From NCBI GenBank assembly GCA_012295275.1, contig CM022665.1, positions 22,577,502 to 22,639,501 of the forward strand: a DNA stretch of 62,000 nt, in the 5' to 3' direction. The first letter of the stretch is position 1. Every line of letters begins with the position of its first letter. Below the pieces are notes generated by a model. The model made no database searches, was not told the DNA's origin, and was given only the letters and a program-made list of their open reading frames with translations. This document shows positions 1 to 12,066 of this stretch, piece after piece. The stretch is from Chrysomallon squamiferum. Taxonomy: Eukaryota > Mollusca > Gastropoda > Neomphalida > Peltospiridae. Made by a program: the position numbers and the translations under genes.

Positions 1-421
1 GAGTTCGGAAAACTCGTAAGTTGGAGTACTCGTTATTCGAGGTACCACTGAACATTTACTCTGTATTATTCATCGATTTTCATTACATTTGATTTGTATT
101 AAACTCTTTAACTAAATTATGTAAGTATGGGGGGGGGAGAAATAAAAGAAACAGAACGATGAATGTAAAAGAAATAATAATAATAATAAAAACAAATAAC
201 GATAGCCACCCTAATCAAAATTAATAATTACTTATTGTAAAGTCGTGAATGAAAATGTATTTATTTATTATTTTCGTTTGTCTAAAATTTATTAGTATTA
301 TAGAATGGACCAATGTCATTGGAAGAATCGCACGAGATGTGATCTCGCGTATTCTCGTTATGATGTAAAAGTGCTTCAGAATAGAGTTGTGGTCCTTTAA
401 TAGAAATTCTTTATTTCCAAA
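1..421. other. Upstream region of MRPS18A, no gene seen
   Basis: AT-rich sequence with a short G run (about 130-137) and an ATA/AAT-rich stretch (about 172-190). I see no coding exon. It presumably holds the MRPS18A promoter and 5' UTR, because the predicted start codon is at 422. No TATA box or other motif is convincing. Confidence 0.4.
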
Positions 422-3400
422 ATGTCACATTTAATACAAAATGTGTTTTTTTCTGCTTTTCGACAAAGTAGAAAGTGTTGTCAGCCTGTTCTGGCAATAG
501 CTCAACAGAAAATGTTTTTTAATACTAGCAGAAAATGCGATTTAAAAGAAAGTAAGTTACTGAACTTTGTATACTGTCTTAATGTATCTCGCTGTGTAGT
601 GTGTAATTTATAAATATTGTTCACAACAGTTGTTTGCGTTGAGTAGTCTTGACACTTACTGAGTGAATTATCTGTTTATTACTACTCATACTTCAGACTT
701 GGATAATGTACTTAAATCATTTTCTCATAATGATAATCATAGTAATGATATTTTTCATAAAAGGTGTTCTTTAATCAGTCATCAATAAAATATATTAACT
801 TACTAATCGTAGGTATATAAGAACATTTTCAAAAATACTGTTTTCCTGTAAAATTATATATCATCATAAAGAGAGAGAAAAAAAAAAAAGAAGAAAGATT
901 AAAATGACACTAAGATATCTTTGATTGCATTGATATGAATAATGTTAAGAATTTTTATCAAAAAACTCCATAGAAATTAAACCAGTATACAAAAAGATCA
1001 TTTTTCAAGACTGATGAACTGCAAGGCCTTTGCATTTTCAAGCATTTTGCTAACATTAATTTTTTATCAGTTACTTAATAACATTAATTAGCATTAATTT
1101 GCCTTATGACTTCATTATATAGATATACAAAAATTCATAAAAATCTAACGTGCTAAGAACTGTCTTCATAATCGACAGTTTTATCAGAAAGAAAATATTA
1201 TCTGAAACTGGATTATTATGCCACTATAATTACTAAATCAAACAAAATAAAATATTGATCTTCTCAGACATTGGCAGCAACAGCAATCACTGATGCTACA
1301 TCATTTGCTGAGTACACCCCACATTTAGGTACCATAAATTAAGTACCTATTACCCCAAATATTTGTATGAAATTTGGCAGACTATGGGAGAAATGCATAA
1401 TTTGTAACTTGTATATGATATAAAGTCCCAAATAAGCTTAGCTTAGTCACATGATGATCATTTTCAAATGGTAAACTTGTCTGTTTATTCTCCATTGTTT
1501 ATCAAAGATAACATGTTAAGAAACAAATAGGATGATGAAGCTGAATATGTATACTATGTCATAATCTCTATTGTTCATGAAAATATTTAAAAAGAATGAC
1601 AAAACAAAAATGCGAACAAGGGAAGCCTTGTCAAGGAAAGCAGTAACACATCACAAAAATTGGGCAACCTTCCACATCAGCTCAGAGCCAGCTTTTGTCA
1701 CATACCTACTAAATGTATAAAGTTAGTGCACACATATATTTATTTATTTATTTATTTTTGGGTCACAAGTAAAACATTTATGAATGGTTGTGTTTGATGA
1801 TATGTTTAACATATACACATGGACAATGGATGTAAATTCATATTTAGAATCAAATGAAATATAGCTTAGTACATTTTACACAACTTTATTAAATAATATA
1901 AGTGGTAAATTTTTTTTATTTTTTATTTTAGTACATGAAAAATCAACAGAGAATATGACAGTTGTAAGTATAAACAAGAAATCATGGATGTATTTTGGAT
2001 ATTCATTATCTATCTATATTTAACATTAACTCTCTCTCTCTCTCTCTATGAACTTTTTAAAATAAGTCATAATTCACATAATTTTCAGTGATTTTATTTC
2101 TTCTTTATTTTTAATTGTTTAATAATTATTTTTTTTTTTTTTGGTATTTAATTTAATATTTACAGAAAATTATATAAAATTAAATTAAATAAAATAAACA
2201 TTGATATGTTATTACTTTTATTATTTTTGTCTGAATTTTTTGTTTGCTTCAATTGCCATACAGGTTGAAGGAACCAAGGTAAAATCTGATAGGCAAGACA
2301 ACCTACTTCAAATGTCCAACACAGATGCATGTCCACTTTGCAGATTAAATGTGGACATAAAATACACAGTATGCAATTTTATTTTTAACTTTAATACTGA
2401 ACATATTATTTTAATATCATATTACAAGTTGAATACGTATAATATTAAGCTGGAATGTGCTTAAACATTCTCTGATCGTGTAGTAATAAAAGTTTTTCTT
2501 TCATCATGAAGTTGACATTTATATTGTATTTGATAGTTTTTCTTTACTTTACTGTACAGCATAAGTGAATGCAGTGAAACTGCCATGTTTTTGTTGTTTC
2601 TTATTTTTCTTGTTTCACTTTAATTGTATCTTACTTTTTAAATTTTTATTTTTTTTTTTTTTTTTAAGTATTCCTGATTTTCATTTGAATGTGTGTTGTT
2701 TCATTTTTGAATCAGGATAAAAAGTATATTTCACATAAATCTTTTATCAGTGGTGTAACAGATTTTCTTTTTTCCCCTGAAGTTAAATATGAATTATTTT
2801 TCTGTTTTCAGGATGTTTTAGTTCTTAGCCAGTTTCTTCGTGCTGATGGCTGTCTGCTGCCTCGTAGAATTACTGGAGTTTGTGCTAAACAACAGAAGAA
2901 GTTGCAATCTCTGGTTCAGAAAGCACAAAGAAGTGGTAAGTGTGATTTACTGAATGATCAGATTTGTATATTATATTAAAATACACAGGAAAGACACTAA
3001 TGTTACACATAGCTAAAAATACAGTAATTCTTCCAGCTAATACATTGTTAATTTTTGTGAAATTCAAATTTCTGGTCTATAATCATTGGTGAATAAACAC
3101 TGAGGTAGCCATTTTTATTCTTATCTGTGTAACGATAATGGTACCTTACTGATAGAAATATAATACAAATAAAACAGTTATAGGTATAAATTTATTTTAC
3201 TGTTATATTTCATTTTATAAATAGAAGCGAATTCTGCAGGCACGCACATATTTAAAAAAGTGAAGAAGTTTATTATAAATATATTCTGTTTTATTTATTT
3301 TTTGCCAATCTTAACTAAACACATAGAATAAAACATAGAAGAGTACAGTTAAAAAATAAATGTGTGTGCCATTTAGTGTTGTCAGACAAAATTCATGGCT

Positions 3401-4845
3401 TAGTCCCATATGGTGGAATCCCATTTCGTAGAAAGGCTAAATGTGGTTCAGTGGTCTTATTGACATGCTTGGTTTTACCTCAGTCATTATAATGAACTGC
3501 TCCAGATTATTTGGAAAGCGATTATTATTGTACAAATACAGTAACACCTCGCTTAACGATATCACGCTAACAATCTTTCTTCTTTACAAATTATATAAAT
3601 AGAAATTTAATTTAATAGTTAATTGCTCGAAATAAATGATACAAATGTATACAATGCATGTTTTTAAGTCCATTTTCTTTAATTTTTCGTTCATTCACGA
3701 GCTTCTCTCAGCTGTGTTGATCAGATGACACGTCATACGTGCATCTGATATTCTGATTCTCTTTTGTCTTCTGCTTCGATTTAGACTTAAACTCGTTTGT
3801 AATTTACCCTTAAACTCACTTGTAATTTACCCTTCCAATATGTCAAAACGAATAACACGATACTGGCAAATGCTGATGATAAAAAGAAACGGAAGACAAT
3901 AACTTTAAAAACAAAACACATTATCTTAAATGAAACCAAAACCCACATAGTTGAACCCATAATGAGCGGCATATAATTATTTCTTAATGTATTTGTATAA
4001 ATTGATTTGTAAATGATTTACTGTTTACTTAATATCTACAATCTATTAAATAATTTATGTCTAAACTGCCATTTTATTTCTCCTTATTTCACCTTTTTTT
4101 ATGTCAGATCTCATCAGTGAGAAAGTAACCACTGCCTTTAACCTTAATTCTATGTAAATTAGTCTCCCGCTTAACGATACCTCACTTATCTATCGGAAAT
4201 TTGGAACCAATTACATTTTTAATCTGAGGTATTACTGTAGTATGGATATCGCTTATCGCATAAAGTATGCAAATATGACAGATATCGAAATAATCTATGT
4301 ATCGAATATAGTGAATGTAAATAATTAAAAAAGAAGGTATTTATCTAAAAGTATTCCCAGTGATTTGGTCCTTCGTATAAACTTTTTCAGTCATAGCCAA
4401 AGTATTTGCAGGTCATAATATCTTTAGTGTACATACTATTAATATACTATGTCACATATATTGTATAATATGTGCACAATTTGAATATGTATGTGTGCAT
4501 AACGTAAATATGATCAGTAACAGATATCTTGTACATGTTTAAGCTGAATATGGTTGAATTCGAAAAGTTAATGATAAATGTAACGTTCAAATATTCTATT
4601 TACTGAATATAAGTAAATTACTCATATGCAAAATATGTTTTGTTAAAAATTATATTGCTGAATTAGTCATTTATAATATTTTTGTCGTATTCTGTTACAG
4701 AAGCAAGCCATTTTTCTTTTCTTTCATTCTTTTTTTATTTTGTTTTTTAATAGATAGATGAAATTGATGTAAAATTGTTTATTATTGGTTGCTTGTTTTG
4801 TAACGGAAAGGAAATGTTTGTGAATTAGAAATGACCAGTTTGAAA

Positions 4846-4888
<43 letters not shown>

Positions 4889-5876
4889 GTAACAGTAATT
4901 ATAATAAGAAGAATAACAAGAATAACAATAATAATAATAATAATAACAACAATAATAATAGTAATAATATTATAATAATAATAATAATGTTGATGATGAT
5001 AATTATGATGATGATAACGAGAAGGAGGAAGATGATGAAATAATGAAAAAGTAACAAATCAACAACAAATGAGTTGTGAATGCTTATTCTGCTTTCGGTT
5101 GATGTTACATAATCGATTTAGGAACAATGTGCTCCACCTCTGAATGTTAGAAAGAAACCAGATGTATGCACAGGCCAAGTTCATTATATACAGAGGTAAT
5201 CAGGTATTGCAGTAAACCAGCTTTTTCTACGAAATGGGAATTATACGAACTGGGAATTCTACCAAATGGGAAGACACCAAATTCACCTGTGTTCACTCTA
5301 TTTGTAACTGTACATCTTTATCTGCTCAGAGATATGATTATTTTTTACTTGCCAGACTAGCCAAATGGAAAGGAAAGAACAACTTTGCGTTCTCAGTATA
5401 AATGGAAAAAAAGCAACTGCATTCTGCCTTTTATTTTCTACAGTTAAAAAATAATTTGTGTGTGAGAGAGTCAGTCTTTCAGGGTTAAATAATAATTAAT
5501 TATTTCTTCTGAAAACATTTAAATTATGCTTTGTTTATATATTCAGTTCTGCTCTGGATGCCATCATTAGAGAACTAAGCTTTCTGACTTGTAACAGTAC
5601 TGTTTTATTATCATTGTTACAAGCAGTGATAGGTGCCACAAATATACAGTGGTAACTTAGAAGTGTACAATAATTGTATTACAATTCATATTGCTATTTA
5701 GTAATAAGTGGATGCTTATGAAATGTATTTTGGTATCAACCTTTAAATTCTGTTTCATCATTGTTTCAGGTCTTCTTCCAAACTTCAGGCCAGACTTGCC
5801 AAATGGAAAGGAAAGAACAACTTTTCGTTCTCAGTATAAATGGAAAAAATATAATGTGTACTTTGAAGATGATTGA
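422..5876 (+). CDS. MRPS18A: Mitochondrial small-subunit ribosomal protein bS18m (MRPS18A-like), 5 exons
   Basis: Exons: 422-551, 1932-1963, 2264-2368, 2812-2935 and 5770-5876 (stop TGA 5874-5876), all with GT/AG introns and matching phases, giving about 165 residues (human protein 196). The N-terminus is basic and free of acidic residues for about 38 positions, like a mitochondrial targeting peptide. Exon 3 carries CPLC, matching CPIC of human MRPS18A. Exon 4 reads DVLVLSQFLRADGCLLPRRI, matching human [20 protein letters not shown]. Exon 5 starts GLLPNFRP, matching GLLPNHRP. The family replaces bacterial S18 in the mitoribosome small subunit. The C-terminus is shorter than in vertebrates and ends YFEDD. 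The 32-nt exon 2 was deduced because exons 1 and 3 are out of phase without it. A possible poly-A signal AATAAA lies at 5975-5980. Orthology to the S18A rather than S18B/C paralogue rests on remembered similarity. Confidence 0.9.
552..1931 (+). other. MRPS18A intron 1, nothing recognised
   Basis: This 1.38-kb intron has donor GTAAGT at 552 and an acceptor in a T-rich tract ending TTTTAG at 1931. It is AT-rich, with a short (TTTA)n run near 1737-1757. I see no exon, RNA gene or transposon signature in it. Confidence 0.6.
1932..1963 (+). other. MRPS18A: 32-nt microexon of MRPS18A
   Basis: The acceptor is TTTTAG and the donor is GTAAGT. One leftover base from exon 1 plus these 32 bases gives 11 codons (IHEKSTENMTV), continued by VEGTKVK in exon 3. 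This lines up with the human stretch ETQEGKTTIIEG. Without this exon, exon 1 (phase 1) would read straight into a stop at the start of exon 3. The exon is too short to appear as an open reading frame. Confidence 0.8.
3539..4237 (+). mobile_element. Tigger/pogo-like Tc1-mariner remnant in MRPS18A intron 4
   Basis: The ends are inverted: CAGTAACACCTC on the left, and GAGGTATTACTG on the right, which reads CAGTAATACCTC in reverse. TA dinucleotides flank it at 3537-3538 and 4238-4239, as expected of TA-targeting Tc1-mariner elements. From about 3881 on the plus strand a short frame reads KKKRKTITLKTKHIILNET, which resembles the N-terminal helix-turn-helix start of Tigger/pogo (CENP-B-like) transposases. 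The rest of the transposase is absent, so this is a deleted, inactive copy of 699 bp. Confidence 0.7.
4846..4997. repeat. Imperfect (AAT)n microsatellite
   Basis: About 150 bp of AAT units with interruptions (AGT, AAC, AAG) in the last intron of MRPS18A. Its open frame translates as an asparagine run and is not a gene. Confidence 0.95.
5351..5411 (+). pseudogene. Partial duplicate of MRPS18A exon 5 inside the preceding intron
   Basis: This segment repeats 5789-5849 of the last exon with only a few mismatches: the GCCAGACT...CAAATGGAAAGGAAAG block, then TTCTCAGTATAAATGGAAAAAA. The copy lacks the exon's acceptor and first 19 bases. It carries TAG where the real exon has TTG, so it cannot encode the C-terminus. 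It is a dead exon fragment about 360 bp upstream of the functional exon. Confidence 0.8.
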
Positions 5877-8081
5877 TATATAAAGTATTATTTTTAAGTT
5901 TGTTGTTTGTGGGTACAAAAGTGAGATATTTCTATTTGTGTATTTTTTTCATCCTAGAGTGTATCTTCAAAAATAATAAACATGTTCAGTTCATTAGAAA
6001 TTAACAGTGTAAATGGGAATTAAATTATTTTATCACCAAAATACTGTTATTAAACATTCATATTCCAATAATTATGCAAAGACGAATGAAACAATTTTAG
6101 CAAGTCTGCAAATTAATAACCAAAGCAAGATGTTACTGAGATCAAATATTTTAAACAACTTTCAGAAACCTAATTTTGTTTAAAAAGTATATTAAATGGT
6201 CAGACAAAACCAACATCTTGTTGAAATGGTAACATTGTATCTTTACTATGTTTGGAAGTTATCTCATTATTTTTAAGTAACTTAACATTAATAAACATTT
6301 AAATTAATCTAATTTTCACCATTTTGTTACATTAGAGAAAAACACACAGATCAATATGTCAGAATAGTGTATTATAATTCAAAGTATTTCAAAATGTAAG
6401 AACTTAAGGAACACAGATTTAGTTAAATGTACACAACTTAGGATCAAATTATCAATCTTGTTAAACAAATATTGACTTACTTACAAAAAGTGTATTTTAT
6501 GGATCATACTAATTATCCTATCTGATATTCAGAATAAAATGAAATACAAATATCATTTTGTTTTCATCATTTTTCTGTATAAAATTTATAAATCATTTCC
6601 TCTAAACTGTAATTGCCTGAGAACTGTATATTATAGATTAAGCCAGTGGTTCTCAAAGGAGACATGTTTAGGTGTGCCCCACAGAATTCTAGGATCTAGT
6701 TAGATATTTGTGATGATAAAAAATTGATTTATAGTACATTATATCCACACTGCAGCATTAAAATGTTCTTTACGGCAGATCGTTATTATTATGTTAAGAG
6801 TGGAAAGATATCCAGCAAGAAATAGCCGGTTGCCTGGAAGAAGATTTTATACATGTAAACTCATTCGAAATGAGTTTTGGCTGATGAGCAAGCATGGCTA
6901 CTCAAGGCTGCGCAGTAGTTTACCTGTAACAGCATGAGTGATAGGGTGTGCAAGTTCAAAAAAAGAACAAATCTTCAGTCTACTGACAAAATGAGAGTTT
7001 GCTCATTATACATACTCCCCAACATTGAAAAAATTGCCAAGACAGGTCAGGTTCATACTTCTTATCAGCACAAAATAGATGATGAATAAAGGTATATACC
7101 CTTCTTTTAGTTATTTCTGTATTTTTTACGTTTTGCATTATATTTGTTAGCATTTTGTTTGTAGTGTGCCCACAATTTTTTGTAAGGCTTCAAGTGTGCC
7201 CCAACTTCAAAAAGTTTGAGAACCACTGGATTAAGCAAAGTAAAATGAGGTTGTATGATTACTACAAAACTGACTATGGGCAGACAATCCTGGTTGCTGA
7301 ATTGTGCAAAAGGCAGATTAGTCTGAATTTTCAATAGTTAAGTACATTTCAAATAACTTTTTGATGTGATGAAATTCCTACCAGTTTTATGTCTTGAAAT
7401 GACCAGTTATTAGTTGAACAGAATGTATAAATCTCTATATTGCGTGACAAATTGAAAATTTAATTCTGGTTTACTCTGCATGCCATACTGCTGAAGAAAA
7501 ACAAAACAATCATGTTACTTTAATGTTTATTGAACTTTGGAAGGAATTAATTATACATCCCTTTTTGAGAATACATTTGTATACAGAACGTTAATAGGAG
7601 ATAACACCAAGAAACATGTCAAAAATGCTTTTATGAGAAGCAGTTAACAATATTTTGAACATTCAAGTGTAGGACAAAATAACTTATTGGGTACATGAAA
7701 TAATACCAAAATAAATAATGAAATGCAACTGAATGATACAAAGTTTGATCTTAAAAAAAAAAATGGAAGCTTTTTATTAACTAAAGACCAATACATAAAT
7801 GTCATGTGCAAAAATATTTTGTCAGACATTTTATTTACTTTTTAAAATCTATATATATATTTAAAATTGGTCAACATATTTGCTTTTAAAATGGAAAACT
7901 TTATTAAGATATATTTATGTTTAATAAAAACACGTCGGTAGTGAATTTATAAATTAATTTTCTACTTTCTTTAACATTATTGTTTTCATGTAGGTACTTG
8001 GTTTAAGTTTAAATATACATGTGTATATTATAAACCATTTTAAGGAAAAAGTATCTTATGAGAGATTTATGCATTTTAAAA
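5877..8081. other. Convergent 3' interval between MRPS18A and RSPH9
   Basis: This 2.2-kb stretch separates the two stop codons. It should hold both 3' UTRs: AATAAA at 5975-5980 for MRPS18A, and TTTATT at 7900-7905 (AATAAA on the minus strand) for RSPH9. Between them sits the hAT element at 6644-7228. No other gene is visible. Confidence 0.6.
6644..7228. mobile_element. Non-autonomous hAT element, copy 1
   Basis: The 585-bp element starts CAGTGGTTCTCAAA and ends TTTGAGAACCACTG, a perfect 14-bp terminal inverted repeat. An identical 8-bp target duplication GATTAAGC flanks it at 6636-6643 and 7229-7236. Both are hAT hallmarks. The interior has no transposase frame. It shares several blocks with the element at 17764-18829 in the opposite orientation, so both belong to one family. 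Confidence 0.92.
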
Positions 8082-11024
8082 TTACAACATGAATGGCAAA
8101 TCCAGATTCTTTTCTCCATTTCCAAAATACACAGATCCAAATTTGCGAGATCCAGGTACATGGAAAAATGTATATCCCTGCCAAAGTAAGCTGCGAAGAG
8201 TGACCAGTCCACTACCCCTTTCAAACTGTAGACTCCATGATCCTGAAAACAAAGGTATCAGTTCTGATTACAAAAATACTGAATATAATTTTGTAATAAA
8301 TTCTTAAATCAAGGTGTACCTAATTACATATACTCCAACAATGAATAAACATGGATCATCCAGTTTCAAAGTGATGAAAGTAAATAAGATTGCTGGAATT
8401 TTGCTATACATTACAACTTAAATTGAGTAGGGATTTCGAATATTAGGAACATACCCCCCCCCCTAAAATCCCCCAATAATAATAGTAATAATAAAATTAA
8501 AAATAAAATTGCAGAAAATCATAATCAATTGTTAAAACATATTATCATAACATATTTCATCTTATGCAAATTCTGTAGGAAACTATAGTTTATAATAAAC
8601 CATTTAAAGGAATGTTAATGTTTAAAATAAGAATTAGAAATGTGACTTGAAAAATAATGTTTTAATAGTATTAATGGCTGTCTCTCTGGTTTTTACCAGT
8701 TTGCTAAAAGGGGATATTCAACAAGAGTGAACTGAAATATTATACCTTTTGGGATGTCATCTCCAAGTGCATCCAAGAAATCAACAGCTTTATCCATATC
8801 AGCTTTCTCTAACAGTGACTTGTCACTTATTATCTTGGGCTCACGGAAGTGGAAATAGCTGCAAAGTTTGGCAGCTTCTTGGACATTCAGACCTTAAAAA
8901 CAAAATGTATAGAAATAAAATTATTATTTTATGTACAATAGTATAAGAAATATAAAAATATAAACAATTATTTATTATTGGTAATTACAAAAATATGTAG
9001 GAATATTATATTTAAAATCCACCAAAGTTTATATTCAGTATTAATGTTACTTACAATTAAAAGCATATTCTTACATCCGGTATTTTATTTTGAAATTACT
9101 TAAAAAGTCAGAACCAGGCAAGCTATATAAAATAAAACTGAAAGGACTTCAAATGAAATACATGAGTAAAAAAGGTGAAAATAATTATTTTAAAATCAAA
9201 ATATGAGTTAGTAACTTAAAAACTTCAGTTTAATGTACAAGTTAGTAGCTTCAAAACTTCTATTTAATGTAGGAGCCATTACCTTCAAAACTTCGGTTTG
9301 CTACAACTTCCCCTGTGGGTGTTTTGATGAAGGCTCCTCTAGGTACAGTTCTCACATCTTCATCAATTTCACTAATGACCGATGCCAAACGATCTTCTTC
9401 CTTGATGGTGATCTAAAAATAAAAATAACACAATAAGATGGGACTACATTTCTTGTAATTTACTACATCTCACATACTGTGTTTAAAGAAATCCAAATTA
9501 ACAAAATAAAATAAATTAACATGAAATAAAATTGTCTGATACAAATGTAAAACAAAGTTAGAAGGACAAAACTAATTTGAGTAAATAGTAGAAAGATACC
9601 CAGTTTTATGTGTCAAGTGTAGACTGTCAGTAGAGATATACTGTTATATACTAGCTGATTTTGGTAAATTTTAAAATTTGTATCTCCAGTTTGTTGAAAA
9701 ATGAAAACAAACAAACAAATATGCATGTTTATTTCATTGATCTTAATAACTGCATGTGAATTTTTATAATTACAGGAACATACAACTGATACACAACAAA
9801 AAATTAATCTGTTGATTCAATACATCATAACTTGTTGCCCATTTTATGTGCAGTCAGATAGATCAGAAAATCAGAAGTGCTGATTGTAAAATGGTCTTTC
9901 ATAACAACTGTTGGAAAATGTTTTTCAGTTAGCACACCCTTGACTCCCTAATATCATTCAGCCTGCTTCATTTCCAACCATTCCATAAGACTGAAAAGAA
10001 TTTTAATCTGCAATACACACTGAGTGGATGATAGGAAAAACAATTTTACTGCCCTCCCCTCTGTTAAGTTAGTGATATTGCTCACTTTGGAAACCACTAA
10101 TTTATATTACTTAGTCTACATAAAATTGTGTAAAAGATGGAAATCTTCAACTCACTGTCTCTTCTTCCTCTGTTACATCTTCACCTTCCCCAATCTTTTT
10201 AATTTCAACATGTTCATATTCATTAGATGGGTCACCAAGAAATCTTCCTTTAGCCAGCTTACTCTGGTCTTTCATCTGCTGGGTAGCTGGAGGAAGTAAC
10301 CCCCAGTGGATACAGTCTTTGCTATAGATGTGAGAAAAATTCAATAAGTAATCATTAAAATATTTTGAAAAATTATTAGTAAATTACATTTAAATATTGT
10401 AAAACATTTAAGCATCCCAACATATTTAGTAATAGGTCAGTTGTAAGTGAGAAATGGGCACAAAACCACATTTAAAAGTAACTGCAAATGTAACATATGG
10501 TCAGTGATTAACTGGTTGCTATAACAACCTTGAAATAAATGGTATTTAGATGTTTCCAAACTAAACAAATGAAGTTACAATTAACGCTACATACAGATCG
10601 TAAACTGTTTGTGACAATACTGGTTAATTAAAATATATCTGCATTACAAAAAACAACAACAATAAAACAGAAAGAAAAAATGTCTAAAAATATCATTACA
10701 AATGTTAGAAATAGCTTGTTTATAACTCTTATGAAAAGATGCAAAATTAATGTAAACGAATAAGATAAAGAATATTCAACAAAATGATTATTAGTACCTG
10801 TAAAATGTCCTTTTCCCTTTAAATTCATTTTTTCCAACGCCTTGTGCAATAAAGTAATCATCTTTGGTGCCAATTATTTTACCCCAGAAGTAAACTTTGT
10901 GAAATCTGTTTTCGTTCTGTAGTATCACAAGCGATGTTTGGAGAGCGGCTTTTTGCTCTGGACTAAGAAGTATCCCGCTTGTTCCAACATAATCTATATT
11001 TAGGTGAAGGCCCTCTGACTCCAT
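8082..11024 (-). CDS. RSPH9: Radial spoke head protein 9 homologue, 5 exons
   Basis: Exons on the minus strand: 11024-10798, 10321-10156, 9412-9283, 8892-8746 and 8242-8082 (stop at 8084-8082). All introns are GT/AG and phases match, giving 276 residues, the length I recall for human RSPH9. Diagnostic stretches are FWGKIIGTKDDYFIAQG, HWGLLPPAT, GDPSNEYEHVEIKK, VPRGAFIKTP, SYFHFREP, LEKADMD and the C-terminus YFGNGEKNLDLPFML. RSPH9 is a head component of the radial spokes that pass mechanical signals from the central pair to outer-doublet dyneins in motile 9+2 cilia and flagella. Its presence implies an animal with motile cilia or flagellated sperm. The gene is convergent with MRPS18A and divergent from NUDT22. 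Confidence 0.96.
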
Positions 11025-11496
11025 ACTTTCTTATATGTCAAATGCAATTCGTGAGATGGAATATGTTTCTCAACAGCTAGAGTTTGTCTGCTTCTAAACT
11101 GTTTTGATTAGCGTTGCCATGTAATCAATGCGTGCGCACACTACTGTTTCCGTAACTAAGATTATTATTTCCGGTTTGATAAGAAATACGAAAACTACTT
11201 TCCCTATTACAGATTTATACTTATCTGAATTTAAACAACAAGCTAAAAATGTAATTATAGATTTTATAATTTCGTAACTATATTTTTAAAAAATTGTTAA
11301 AAGTAATGAACATTACATGACCCCCGAATCTGATTTTTATATAGAATTTGCAATAAATAAACGACAGTTCTGGAAATGATAGCCTATTTTATATGGTCGA
11401 AATGTTTCGGAATATCTCGGATATCCCCGTTTATTCCCGGACCATACAATAAAATCTGCACACTTCCGGATTATCTTTTCGTACGCAGTTTGTATC
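11025..11496. promoter_or_regulatory. Shared divergent promoter interval, RSPH9 and NUDT22
   Basis: Only 472 bp separate the two start codons, which face away from each other. At 11113-11121 the plus strand reads GTTGCCATG, the left half of the palindromic RFX X-box GTTGCCATGGCAAC typical of ciliary genes; the right half (TAATCAAT) is poorly conserved. Just beyond it is a CpG-containing stretch TGCGTGCGCAC (11129-11139). Both lie about 90-115 bp upstream of the RSPH9 start. Regulatory function is inferred. Confidence 0.45.
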
Positions 11497-12016
11497 ATGG
11501 ATCCACATGTCAGAATTATGTTTGTGATTTCCGCATCAAAATTTCTGACACGAAAAACATTGAAAGTTAAAATTTCAAACCTTTACAACAGAAAGCTCTT
11601 ACCAAACGATAAAGAAGAAGCCATAGAAAATATCTGGAAAAAACGGATTAATGAAAATCCGAAACTTTATAATGGCACGAAATTCAGAATTGATTCGATG
11701 ACTGAATCATCTTTACTTAATGTCGGCGTCACATGTTATAAAGATTACATTGGTACGAACTGGTCTCCATGCGTTAAACAGCTACATGATCTTGGACAAA
11801 CTGAACATAATAACCCGCAAGCTTTCATGTCCGACCCTCTCGGAGTTGGGTCGCTAGTTCTGACATCAGACCAACAAGTCATTTTTCTGAAACGTAGCAA
11901 ACACTGTGCCGAGGCCTCAGATCTCTGGGATGTTCCCGGTGGTCACGCAGAACCAGAGGTAAAGACTATCTGTGTATTGATATTAATACTGTAGACTAGC
12001 TGAAAGGTGATGCTGA

Positions 12017-12066
<50 letters not shown>

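Noticed and set aside
4831-5043. Asparagine-rich frame
   Set aside because: Translation of the (AAT)n repeat in an MRPS18A intron.
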